Below, piece after piece: positions 26,397 to 35,811 of a stretch of 64,000 bases of DNA. Numbering within the stretch: the stretch's first letter is position 1; the number at the start of each line of letters is the position of its first letter. The stretch comes from Arenicella chitinivorans. GTDB taxonomy: Bacteria; Pseudomonadota; Gammaproteobacteria; Arenicellales; Arenicellaceae. Under the pieces are notes generated by a model. That model was not told where the DNA came from. It saw only the letters and a program-made list of their open reading frames with translations, and searched no databases. Location: the NCBI RefSeq assembly GCF_014651515.1, contig NZ_BMXA01000003.1, positions 372,001-436,000 on the forward strand, read 5' to 3'. The translations under genes were made by a program, and so were the position numbers.

Positions 26397-26996
26397 ATGC
26401 GAGTAATTATTTCTTGTGGCTGCTTAAGTGCAGTTACCTTTCTTCTGGTCGCGTGCACCACGCTAAGCTATTCCTCGCCGGAATCTGTTGATCTGAGCGG
26501 CACTTGGTTAGTGGATGAGTCCTTGAGTGAGCGCGTAATGATGCGGCCACCACGAGATTCCAAGCAACGAGGTGATCGAGACGGCGGCAGTAAGCCAAGA
26601 AAGAGGACGCGTCCTGAAGGCGGTGGCGGAATGCGTAGCTCGGAAAGCGGCGGACCGGCTGGGCGATACGATGTCGACGACTACACCGCGGCGCAGGTTT
26701 TAACCCCCGCTGCGGCGAACTCCTCTGAATTGATGATCGAGCACGTGCCCGAGTCGATGGGTATCCGCTATCAGAACGGAAAATACCGCGATATCGATTG
26801 GGGTAAAACGGCGCAAGGAAACCGCAAAATGACGGCTGGTTGGCAGGGGCCGAAGCTGATTATTGAAACCAGCGCTCGACGCGGTGCGATTACGGAAACG
26901 TTTAGCCTAAACGAAACACGCAATACGCTGACAATCGTTTATGACGTCAACGGGAATGAGTTCGTGCGGGTTTATCGTCGCTTAAGCAAATCATAG
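26397..26996 (+). CDS. Hypothetical lipoprotein
   Basis: I do not recognise this 199-residue protein. It begins with a signal peptide and lipobox (FLLVACTT), so it should be lipid-anchored. DLSGTWLVDESLS follows, a pattern seen in several lipocalin-like or stress-related periplasmic proteins. A low-complexity Gly/Arg/Ser segment (about residues 55-85) divides the protein. The second half is beta-rich and ends YDVNGNEFVRVYRRL. It lies between prfC and a phzF-like gene, with no clear operon partner. Confidence 0.7.
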   Translation: MRVIISCGCLSAVTFLLVACTTLSYSSPESVDLSGTWLVDESLSERVMMRPPRDSKQRGDRDGGSKPRKRTRPEGGGGMRSSESGGPAGRYDVDDYTAAQVLTPAAANSSELMIEHVPESMGIRYQNGKYRDIDWGKTAQGNRKMTAGWQGPKLIIETSARRGAITETFSLNETRNTLTIVYDVNGNEFVRVYRRLSKS

Positions 26997-27116
26997 CCGT
27001 CATGCCGGCTGCCCTTGCCTTGAAACGGGTTTCGGTATTGGCGTACGTATTATAAATCGGCGAACCCGAATTGCGAGTTCGTGGTAGTCTGGGTTGCCAT
27101 ACTTCGGAATTCAGCC

Positions 27117-27923
27117 ATGCAACTTAAACTGGATATTGTCGACGCATTTACCGATACACAGTTTCGCGGTAACTCCGCCGCGGTGGTCATTACTGAGCGC
27201 TGGTTGTCGGATTCTTTGATGCAACAGATCGCGAGTGAAAACAATCTGTCTGAGACCGCATTTTTGGTCCCAGCGCGGGGCTTATATCACGTGCGTTGGT
27301 TTTCACCGCTGTCCGAGATTGATTTTTGCGGACACGCGACCTTGGCGGCGGCACACGTGTTGTTTGGGCGACATGCCGCGATGAGGCGTTTGCGTTTTTT
27401 TGCCCCTGCGGTGGGTGAGATGGAGATCACGCTGAGCTTGGAAGGTCTGATTGAAATGAATTTTCCGGTGCGGATGCCATCGCCGGTTGCTGACGTTCCG
27501 GAAGCGTTGCTGCTGGGGTTGTCAATCGCGCCGCAAAAAATACTGCGTAATACACAGGCGTACTTTGCGGTTTATTCCGACGAGGCGGATGTGATTCAAA
27601 TCACCACGAACTCGGATCTATTGAAACGACTAGCACCCTACGATGTGGTGGTCACGGCAGCGTCCTCTGAGTACGATTTTGTGTCACGCTATTTCTGGCC
27701 TGCAAATGGTGGTGATGAGGACCCGGTGACCGGCTCAATTCACACTGGACTGGCACCCTACTGGTCTGGTGAGCTGAGGAAAACAACTTTGCGGGCCTAT
27801 CAAGCCTCTAAGCGTGGTGGCTTGCTGTATTGTCGGGTGAGTCAAGATCGAGTGACGATTGCTGGCCAAGCTGTGTCGTATTTACACGGTGAGATTCGCT
27901 TGCAGACTTCAACGTGCAAATAA
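27117..27923 (+). CDS. PhzF-family isomerase/epimerase-like protein
   Basis: This 268-residue protein has the diaminopimelate-epimerase-like fold of the PhzF family. Landmarks are DAFTDTQFRGNSAAVV at the N-terminus, the catalytic glutamate region NNLSETAF, DFCGHATLAAAHV, and the C-terminal phosphate-binding-like GGDEDPVTGSIH. The ATG at 27117 fits the family N-terminus better than an in-frame GTG at 27081. The substrate cannot be predicted: most family members outside phenazine operons are uncharacterised, and no phenazine gene is nearby. Confidence 0.88.
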   Translation: MQLKLDIVDAFTDTQFRGNSAAVVITERWLSDSLMQQIASENNLSETAFLVPARGLYHVRWFSPLSEIDFCGHATLAAAHVLFGRHAAMRRLRFFAPAVGEMEITLSLEGLIEMNFPVRMPSPVADVPEALLLGLSIAPQKILRNTQAYFAVYSDEADVIQITTNSDLLKRLAPYDVVVTAASSEYDFVSRYFWPANGGDEDPVTGSIHTGLAPYWSGELRKTTLRAYQASKRGGLLYCRVSQDRVTIAGQAVSYLHGEIRLQTSTCK

Positions 27924-28246
27924 GAACCTGACTCAGATCGCAATCGGTACCGTCGAGCCGTGCTGCAGTATGTCGATTTACCAGCTGGATTTTTTGGATG
28001 TTCAAGGGAAGATGGTTGACTACTAAGCCAGGAGCGAACAGCTTCCAGCTTCGACGCCGAATTTACACCCAGGTTGTTTCGAGTTGGCCGGTTTTATTGA
28101 TCGTAATCACCGTTCTGAGCAGTAAAAATCCTCTAATTCGGGGAGCGACGAACTAACTCTCTGACGCTACTATGTATTTGGAAATGCGAACGCTAGGTTG
28201 CGTCAGCGTTGTTGAATAATACAAGTCTAAGTTATTGAGGTTTTGC
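27924..28246. other. Intergenic region, no gene seen
   Basis: No supported coding sequence or RNA gene is visible here. Two overlapping short inverted repeats stand near its end: CTGACGC (28161-28167) with GCGTCAG (28200-28206), and AACGCT (28189-28194) with AGCGTT (28205-28210). They lie just upstream of the next gene and may be regulatory, although chance cannot be excluded. Confidence 0.4.
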
Positions 28247-28834
28247 ATGAAATTTGTCGTTACTCGTTATTTCGTGGTGTTGGTATTACTTTTTACGTCG
28301 CATTACTCGTTCGCCCAGAATAAAGTGGTGGTGGTGCCATTAGGCGGCGATGAGCCTAAGATGGGTGGAGAGGTTTCTATCTCAATTCCGGTCACCAGTC
28401 TTATTCAGTCAAGTGGTGCGAATCTTGATTTCACGTCACCGATGCAGGCGCGGCTGTACCGCTCTGGGAATACCTCGTTTGGGACAACCTTTCTGGTACC
28501 AATGGATCACAAGCCCGGCACCTTGATTTATGTCGATATCTACATTTATAACCCGCTTGTGAACGGTGCTTGTCAAGCCGTCATTAGAACGAACTACGGG
28601 CGCGCCTGGAAGCCAGGTGAACCGCGGGACCAATCGAATGTTTTCGGTTACGGGACGGCCTTTCCATCGTTTACGCAAGGCGAACAGACCTACGTTCACA
28701 CCTACCGTTTTAAAGCGGGTATTGGCGCTGGTCACAGCGTTGGGTTTGGCATGTTTCGATCCGGCGATAACGCTAGCGACAATTGCGGTGAACTCGGCCT
28801 GGTTGGTATGCAGATACGGTATGAGCGAGAATAG
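28247..28834 (+). CDS. Small secreted protein of unknown function
   Basis: This 195-residue protein starts at the ATG at 28247 with TGAGG six bases upstream. A signal peptide (VLVLLFTSHYSFAQ) is followed by NKVVVVPLGGDEP, a segment I associate with secreted proteins of marine gammaproteobacteria but cannot assign to a function. The mature part is beta-rich with two cysteines (NGACQAV and SDNCGEL) that could form a disulfide. It converges on the LuxR-type regulator gene. Confidence 0.7.
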   Translation: MKFVVTRYFVVLVLLFTSHYSFAQNKVVVVPLGGDEPKMGGEVSISIPVTSLIQSSGANLDFTSPMQARLYRSGNTSFGTTFLVPMDHKPGTLIYVDIYIYNPLVNGACQAVIRTNYGRAWKPGEPRDQSNVFGYGTAFPSFTQGEQTYVHTYRFKAGIGAGHSVGFGMFRSGDNASDNCGELGLVGMQIRYERE

Positions 28835-28856
28835 TGTCGTATTTGATCCGTTTTGT

Positions 28857-28952
28857 CGCCGAAGTTTCATCGGTACGCTAATTGATATCTAGCCAGATAT
28901 CAATCAAGTACCAACCTCACGTGTTCTAGATGATGTTAATGGGACTTCGGCG
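28857..28952. terminator. Nested inverted repeat between convergent genes
   Basis: Three stems nest: CGCCGAAGT (28857-28865) with ACTTCGGCG (28944-28952), GGTAC (28872-28876) with GTACC (28908-28912), and a perfect ten-base stem ATTGATATCT (28881-28890) with AGATATCAAT (28895-28904) around the loop AGCC. It lies between two convergent stop codons and overlaps the end of the regulator gene. A bidirectional terminator is the simplest reading, though no T-run follows. Confidence 0.45.
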
Positions 28953-31581
28953 GCAACAGCCAGGGCTCGCTTTGAACTCGCAGCATGGCACCAACGCGGT
29001 TTTTGACCCCCATTTTTGCCAATACCGACGACACGTGACTTTCAACCGTGCGTTTCGAGCGCGATAGGCGCTCGGCGATTTCCTGATTATTCAGTCCATC
29101 CGCCATTAGGGCGAGTATTTGCTGTTCCTTTTTCGTTAATCTCAATGGGTGTTGGCGGGTATTGGGGTTAGGGCTTCGGCGCCGCTTGGGTAAAAGATTG
29201 AGCGCACCAATTGATGTCGCGATGCTGCGTGCGCGCTCGGTGTACGCTTTGGCACCCAGCTTATCCAGCATGCTGTGAGCGCTTTTTAGGTGCTCGGTCT
29301 GCTGACTGTGATCTGAAGTCAATAAGCAAAGCGCCGCCTCAAATGGCATGCCGATGTCCAGCCAATCTTGAGCGGCGGCGGTGTGGTCACCTTGACACTC
29401 CAGATGATGTGGACGTGCGAACTGGTGTGCCGTGTGGTAGGGGATCGAGAACTCAAAGCGTTGTAGCCAGACTGCGATTTCGCCCGCCACCCAGAAGTCA
29501 TAATGATCGGGAGCCGCTGTGCACAGAATCTGTAACTGTTCATAGGCTACGCTATCCATACTGTGAAGCCAGGCATTTTCAATCAGGTTGAGCCGGGCCG
29601 GAATAATGTATTGCTGTTCATTGGTGGCCATGGCGTTCTTAAGTGCCAGGCCAAGTAAGTGATCAACGTCAGGCCCACCCATACGAGATTCGGCTTTGGC
29701 AACTACGCACAAAGCGGGCAATTGCATTAAGAGCGTGAGTTGATTTAAGTTCAGCACGCCAAGACCAATCGTCGCTGCGTCCTCCAATCGGCCCTGCGCG
29801 AGGCGCAATTGGGCTTGGATCCCAACCAAGTAGTAGGTCCAGGAATCCAGATCGTACTTGGTATCGTAGGCGATACCATCGGTGACCCATTGTTCAGCTT
29901 TTTCGAGTTGTTTGAAACGCACCAGGTAGTCTGACATGTTGGTGTATACGCGTGCTGCATGCTCGTGGAAGCCATGTTTTAGTGCCAACTCAAGGCTTTC
30001 TTGCAACAAGGGTTCGCCGTTGTGATCACCGCGCAATACGAGTGCCGAGCCAACATTGTTTAGCGCATGAACTCGGACTTCAGCCTGTGGGTGTTTGGTC
30101 TCCAGCTTGAGTGCACGTTGGCCAAAGTAAATGGCATCTTGCATGCGGTCGTTCAGCATATCCAGTTGCGACCGAAAGGAGTACGCCATCGCGCGATCGC
30201 TCGATTCCGGTAACGCCTCGTAGACCTTAATTGCTTCATCTGCAAAGTGGCGTGCCTCATTGGATTCGCCTCGATACCAGTGCAAACGCGAGAGCCAACG
30301 CAGATTCTCGCCGATTTTGTCATTCCGCCCGAGCGCGCGCCACAGTGAGATCGCATTGCGGCGAGCTTGGACAACGGCATCATCGATCTGTAATGCTATG
30401 CCGGCTTCGTAAGCCCAGTCTTGATACAGTTGTGCGGCCAGCTCTGTGGGTGCTTCGTCGATAAATTTGAGTGCAGTCGTGAGGTAAGATGCGGCTTCTC
30501 GATGGGCTCCGATGGTGGCCGCTCGTTGGGCAGCCTGCGGTGCGTATCGCAATACACAGTTGCCATCCAACGAGCCTGCGGCGTGATGTACAAGTGAGCC
30601 GAGATCGTCAGTGTCCAGCGCCTGTAACGCACTTAAAATGCGTTGGTGTAGTCGTTGTTGCTGATTCACCGGCAATCGCGTTTGTGTGCCCAATCGTGCT
30701 AGTTCGTGGCGAAAGCGAAAGTGCCCTCGGCTGTCGACGACTAATAATTTACGTGCCACACAGGCAAGTGCCAACGTTTCGCCTTCTTCGCCAAAAAGTG
30801 CGTGCAGTAACTCAGTCGTCAGGGCTTTTGGAATCAGTGACATGGTTTCTAAGAACAGACGCTCTTTTTCAACCAGGCGGAAGATGCGCGCATTGACCGC
30901 CTCTTGTACTGATGCGGGTACGGCGTGCGTGCTGGGCAATTCAGAGGCCAACATTTCAGAGACAAAAAACGGATTTCCCGACGTGATCTGGTGCAGGTTT
31001 TCGATTGATTTACCGGCAGCAGAGGCCATCTGTTCGACGCTTGTCTGGCTCAATGGAGTCAGTATGATACGGTTGGTGTGGCCAGAAGGCAGTGCGGTCA
31101 ACACCGAACTTAAGGGGTCGGCCTCTGATACTTCATCGTCGCGGTAACTAATAATGAGTGTGCAGGCTGAAAACGCAATCCGTCGACCGAGATACTTAAT
31201 CAGGTCGAGCGTACCGTGGTCAGCCCAGTGGGCGTCTTCGATGACTAATATCCGCGGATGCTTTGCAGTTTCAAGTGTGCGATAAAAGGTCGAAAACAGC
31301 TCGGTAGGCAGTGCCCCGTTGCGCAACAATGGTAAAACTGGTGAGGCAAATTCCGCCGCAAAGTCGTGCAATGGGCCAAATGGTCTGGGCGTCAGAAAGG
31401 GGTCGCATGCGCTCCAGTAAACTTGGTGCGCTGAGGTCAGTTCAGTGCGTGCAGTTTCCAACAGAGTGGTTTTTCCGATGCCGGCCTCACCGGCAATTAA
31501 CACAATGTTGCCGTGTCCGTTGGCTGAGCGTTGGCATGCCGATAATACCTGTTCGAGCTCGTTGTGGCGTTCTAGCAACAT
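28936..31581 (-). CDS. Large ATP-binding LuxR-family transcriptional regulator
   Basis: This 881-residue protein has the architecture of MalT/LAL-type regulators. An N-terminal AAA/NTPase domain has Walker A GEAGIGKTTL and Walker B ILVIEDAHW. A long helical TPR-like sensor region fills about residues 330-790. The C-terminal LuxR helix-turn-helix (about residues 815-870) reads LTKKEQQILALMADGLNNQE and then RTVESHVSSVLAKM. Such proteins bind a ligand in the TPR region and ATP before activating transcription. AGGAGG lies 14 bases before the ATG, which is rather far. It is divergent from a secreted beta-helix protein gene, its probable target. Confidence 0.9.
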   Translation of the reverse strand: MLLERHNELEQVLSACQRSANGHGNIVLIAGEAGIGKTTLLETARTELTSAHQVYWSACDPFLTPRPFGPLHDFAAEFASPVLPLLRNGALPTELFSTFYRTLETAKHPRILVIEDAHWADHGTLDLIKYLGRRIAFSACTLIISYRDDEVSEADPLSSVLTALPSGHTNRIILTPLSQTSVEQMASAAGKSIENLHQITSGNPFFVSEMLASELPSTHAVPASVQEAVNARIFRLVEKERLFLETMSLIPKALTTELLHALFGEEGETLALACVARKLLVVDSRGHFRFRHELARLGTQTRLPVNQQQRLHQRILSALQALDTDDLGSLVHHAAGSLDGNCVLRYAPQAAQRAATIGAHREAASYLTTALKFIDEAPTELAAQLYQDWAYEAGIALQIDDAVVQARRNAISLWRALGRNDKIGENLRWLSRLHWYRGESNEARHFADEAIKVYEALPESSDRAMAYSFRSQLDMLNDRMQDAIYFGQRALKLETKHPQAEVRVHALNNVGSALVLRGDHNGEPLLQESLELALKHGFHEHAARVYTNMSDYLVRFKQLEKAEQWVTDGIAYDTKYDLDSWTYYLVGIQAQLRLAQGRLEDAATIGLGVLNLNQLTLLMQLPALCVVAKAESRMGGPDVDHLLGLALKNAMATNEQQYIIPARLNLIENAWLHSMDSVAYEQLQILCTAAPDHYDFWVAGEIAVWLQRFEFSIPYHTAHQFARPHHLECQGDHTAAAQDWLDIGMPFEAALCLLTSDHSQQTEHLKSAHSMLDKLGAKAYTERARSIATSIGALNLLPKRRRSPNPNTRQHPLRLTKKEQQILALMADGLNNQEIAERLSRSKRTVESHVSSVLAKMGVKNRVGAMLRVQSEPWLLPPKSH

Positions 31582-31612
31582 CAGTTCAACGATGGCCTCC
31601 TGATAAGTAACA

Positions 31613-31714
31613 TACCCACTGTTGTACCCACATTGCCGTGGATTGAGAAGGCGTCAGCGATGAATTTAGGTGTGTAGACAGCAAAATTAGGTATGCATAC
31701 TCAGGTCAGGTATG
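31613..31714. promoter_or_regulatory. Direct-repeat array between LuxR regulator and beta-helix gene
   Basis: Three near-copies of TTAGGTATG stand at 31666-31674 (TTAGGTGTG), 31687-31695 (TTAGGTATG) and 31706-31714 (TCAGGTATG), 21 and 19 bases apart. TACCCAC is repeated at 31613-31619 and 31625-31631, 12 bases apart. MalT-type activators bind short direct repeats, so these may be the neighbouring regulator's sites (inference). Confidence 0.45.
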
Positions 31715-31808
31715 GGGCTGAGTCACTACTATACGGTGTTACTGGATGTACGTCGACGCGTGTCGCGTGGTGCATCTGGTTGTGAACGCAAACTCCTGGT
31801 GACTAAAC

Positions 31809-33908
31809 ATGAATTACTTTGCTCGTAGTGCCGATCACCATGCTGTGACTGGATTGTCTTTGGCTAAATTGACCGTTGCCGTGGGCATCGCGCTGGCGCC
31901 AACTGGTCATGCAGCAACCATTACCGTACATGCGGATTGTTCAGTGCAAAATGCGATTGAGGCCGCCAACACAGACGCAGTCGTCAATTTATGCGCAGCA
32001 GGGAATGGTGCGGATACGATTGAACTACCTGCGGCGACTTTGGTGGTGTTTTCGTCAGTGGTGGCCGACTTAAACGTGCTGGGTAGCTCTGCGTTGCCCG
32101 CGATTCGGTCCAGCATCACGATTCAAGGCAACGGGGCGACCCTGCAACCGAGTGTGGGCGCGCCGATGATGCGTTTATTTACGGTCTTGCAGAATGGCGA
32201 CTTGACGTTGAGCAATCTGCGGGTTTCTGGTGGTGAGGCGCTCTCAGGCGGCGGTATCTTGTGTAGCCAAGGTTCATTAACCTTGTTGAATTCGGAAATT
32301 AGTTCGAATTCCGCAATGATTCAAGGTGGCGGAATCGCCGTGGATCGGTGTCCATTGGTGGTCGATGAAGGTTCCATGATTGACACTAATTATTCGGGCA
32401 GTGTGGGCGGTGGTCTCTATGCGGTCAGTACTAGCGTTCACTTGGTCAATTCGAGTCTGACGAACAATGAGGCCCGCGCGCAATCAGGCGGAGGTGCCGC
32501 GATAAGAGCCAGTACCTTGACGATGAACTCGATGACGTTGTCTGGCAATTCTGCGCAGGTGGGGGGCGGCTTGTTCTTGCAGGAAGGGGTCTCTGCGGAC
32601 GTTGAAAATTCAAGTTTTTCCCACAATGCAGCTTATGAGTCGGGCGGCGCCGTGGGAGTGTTGAGCGGTGTTGCCCATTTCGAGCAGGTGCAGGTAGCGA
32701 ACAATGTCAGTGGCCAAGATGGTGCTGGATTCGCTATTCGTGAGGCTGAGGTGGTAATTAATCAAAGTCAGCTCACCAGCAACACAGTGAGCGCCGGCCA
32801 GGGCGGCGCGATTGACCTTGAAGCGGGGCAGGTTGCGCTTGAAGCGGTGACGGTCAGCAACAATTCAGCCATCTTCGGCGGGGCGCTCAATTCGCAGGGC
32901 GGCAGCTTGTCTGTTTCGGCTTCGACATTCTCCTCGAATACCGGCGAATTTGGTGGTGCACTGAACATCAACAGTACATCCCTTTCGATCACCAACAGTA
33001 CCCTGAGTGCCAACAGTGCGGGTAATGTCGGCGGTGGGATTGCTCTATTTAATGCGTCCGTTCCAGCGACGCTGTCGAACAATCGATTGACCGGCAATAT
33101 TGCCGATGATTACGGTGGTGGGGTGTTCGTATCGGCTTCCACCGAGGTGGCGTCGAATCGAGATACCTTGAGTGACAATCTGGCACAGCAGGGTGGCGGC
33201 TGGTTTATTCAAAGCAACGCGTCGGTGACGTTGAGCGAGTCCTCAATCCACGCGAACACCGCGTACTCCACGGGCGGCGGTTTGCTGAGCGACGCCTCGT
33301 CGCTTAGAATTTCGGATTCTACTGTGGCCAATAATTCAGCCACTACTGTTGCGGGTTTATTCTTCCGCGCTGGATCTAGCGTGAGTCTGCGAAATTCAAC
33401 CATTTCTACCAACGTTGCCTCGTTCGCTATCGGTGGCATCAGTCAGAGTAATTCCGACCTCACCCTGGCGCACAGTACGGTGGTTAGTAATCAAGCGCCT
33501 GCCTATGCCGCTGGTGTGTTCCAGGGCGGTGCTCTCAGCAATTTGACTCTGATCAATTCGATCGTTGCGCAGAACGATGGTGGTGACTGCAACCAGCAGG
33601 CGGATACCAGCTATCCGGGAAACTGGATTGGTGATGCCAGTTGCACAGGCGTAGCGAATGGTGATCCTATGTTGGGTCCATTGGCAAGCAACGGCGGAAT
33701 TACACTGACGCATGCTTTGTTATCAGGTTCCGGTGCTATCGGGATCGCTGACACGGACTTATGCGCTTTTTTGGTTGCAAATAAAGATCAGCGTGGTTTT
33801 GATCGGGGAGTCGGTTGCGATGCGGGTGCCTACGAATACGGAGCTACGGACGTGAATTTCTACGTGATTCCACTTCCACAGGGTGGGGCGGTGATTGTGC
33901 CTCTATAG
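31809..33908 (+). CDS. Secreted beta-helix protein with choice-of-anchor Q-type C-terminus
   Basis: This 699-residue protein is predicted to be exported (signal segment VGIALAPTGHAAT). It folds as a right-handed parallel beta-helix, shown by many repeats of the form SxxSxNSAxxGGGI, such as NSSLTNNEARAQSGGG and NSTLSANSAGNVGGGI. These resemble polymorphic outer membrane protein repeats. Near the end, LGPLASNGGITLTHALL and DQRGFDRGVGCDAGAYEYG match the choice-of-anchor Q signature. It ends with a short hydrophobic tail, FYVIPLPQGGAVIVPL. No autotransporter barrel is present. Its promoter faces the LuxR-type regulator. Confidence 0.85.
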   Translation: MNYFARSADHHAVTGLSLAKLTVAVGIALAPTGHAATITVHADCSVQNAIEAANTDAVVNLCAAGNGADTIELPAATLVVFSSVVADLNVLGSSALPAIRSSITIQGNGATLQPSVGAPMMRLFTVLQNGDLTLSNLRVSGGEALSGGGILCSQGSLTLLNSEISSNSAMIQGGGIAVDRCPLVVDEGSMIDTNYSGSVGGGLYAVSTSVHLVNSSLTNNEARAQSGGGAAIRASTLTMNSMTLSGNSAQVGGGLFLQEGVSADVENSSFSHNAAYESGGAVGVLSGVAHFEQVQVANNVSGQDGAGFAIREAEVVINQSQLTSNTVSAGQGGAIDLEAGQVALEAVTVSNNSAIFGGALNSQGGSLSVSASTFSSNTGEFGGALNINSTSLSITNSTLSANSAGNVGGGIALFNASVPATLSNNRLTGNIADDYGGGVFVSASTEVASNRDTLSDNLAQQGGGWFIQSNASVTLSESSIHANTAYSTGGGLLSDASSLRISDSTVANNSATTVAGLFFRAGSSVSLRNSTISTNVASFAIGGISQSNSDLTLAHSTVVSNQAPAYAAGVFQGGALSNLTLINSIVAQNDGGDCNQQADTSYPGNWIGDASCTGVANGDPMLGPLASNGGITLTHALLSGSGAIGIADTDLCAFLVANKDQRGFDRGVGCDAGAYEYGATDVNFYVIPLPQGGAVIVPL

Positions 33909-33927
33909 AGTCTAAGTTGGTTTGAGC

Positions 33928-34885
33928 TTATTCACTTTTCGGTGCCGGTAACGGTGCCGTACTGGTATTCCAGTCAGGCGGATTCGCACCTTCGACCAGA
34001 TACCATGGGTCGGGTTCATTGATCCAACTCGGTTCCGGCACCGGCGGGGTCCATCGCAGGGCGTCTAACGCGGCCTCGTGATAGTCCGTCCAATGATGCT
34101 CGGCTTTGCTGCGATCAACGTATTTCACAGCAAGGTGTTTGAAGTTCTGTTGTTTGATCGCCTCAAGAACTTCATCCAGTCCGCGATGCATGGTGCCGTC
34201 TTCGCTGGTCATGGTCAGATACAGGCGGCGTGGTGTGTCGGTGTGCTGTTTCAGCAACGTGTGGGCGCGCTTTGCCAAGTGGCGATCGTCGTACCAAAGA
34301 CTTGGGCTAATGGCAATGTAATCGGTGAATAAGTCCGGCGTGCGCAGCCAGGTTTCGATAATAAACAGCCCTGCCAATGATTCGCCGATAATCACACGCT
34401 GACCGTTGGTCCGATAGTTTACGTCGGTTGCTGGAATCACTTGAGCAGCAATAAATTGTCGAAATTTCGCTGCGCCACCAAGCGTACCATCGGGTTTGGC
34501 GTACCGTGGGTCATGGTTCGGAGCGGTGAGCTCGAACAGGCGTTGCTCAGTGCTGATGCCAGCATAAATTACAGATTGAAATACCAAAGGGTTAGAGTCC
34601 GGCAATGTGCCAAGGCCCGCAACGTGTTTAAAATCTTGTTTAACACCGCCGTCCACAATGTAAACCACTCGAAACCTGGCCGTAGATTCTGCGTGGTAGT
34701 TGTTCAGGCAGGAGCACGTTAATTTCGTGCGTAGATCCGAGTTGAGCGGCCTTCATTTGCGTGCTCTGTCGGAGTATGACAGTCTGAGCAGAAACTTGGT
34801 CTGCGTTGCTGGGTGACGTCAGAAAAGCGAAAAGTAACAGTATACTGGTGCGTAAATTAAGTTTCTCTGATGGTGCGAGTGGGCG
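33928..34885 (-). pseudogene. Broken alpha/beta-hydrolase (esterase) gene: lost start, one-base frameshift
   Basis: The intact 3' part (33928-34668) encodes a serine esterase of the Fes/IroE-like type: VVYIVDGGVKQDF, the nucleophile elbow GESLAG, ISPSLWYDD, and a late histidine near HHWTDYHE. Upstream on the minus strand, another frame encodes the missing N-terminus: a signal-like RTSILLLFAFLTSPSNA and then LGSTHEINVLLPEQ. The two halves join only if one base is removed near 34697-34703 (GAACAACTACCACGC on the minus strand). The upstream frame also has no ATG, GTG or TTG at a sensible place after the in-frame TAG at 34886-34888 that ends the preceding gene. A GTG-initiated 246-residue product is formally possible but would lack the signal peptide and first strand. 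Confidence 0.75.
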
Positions 34886-35764
<879 letters not shown>

Positions 35765-35811
35765 TCAAATTATACTACAATTCGGCCGAATTAATTTACT
35801 GGATAGCACCC

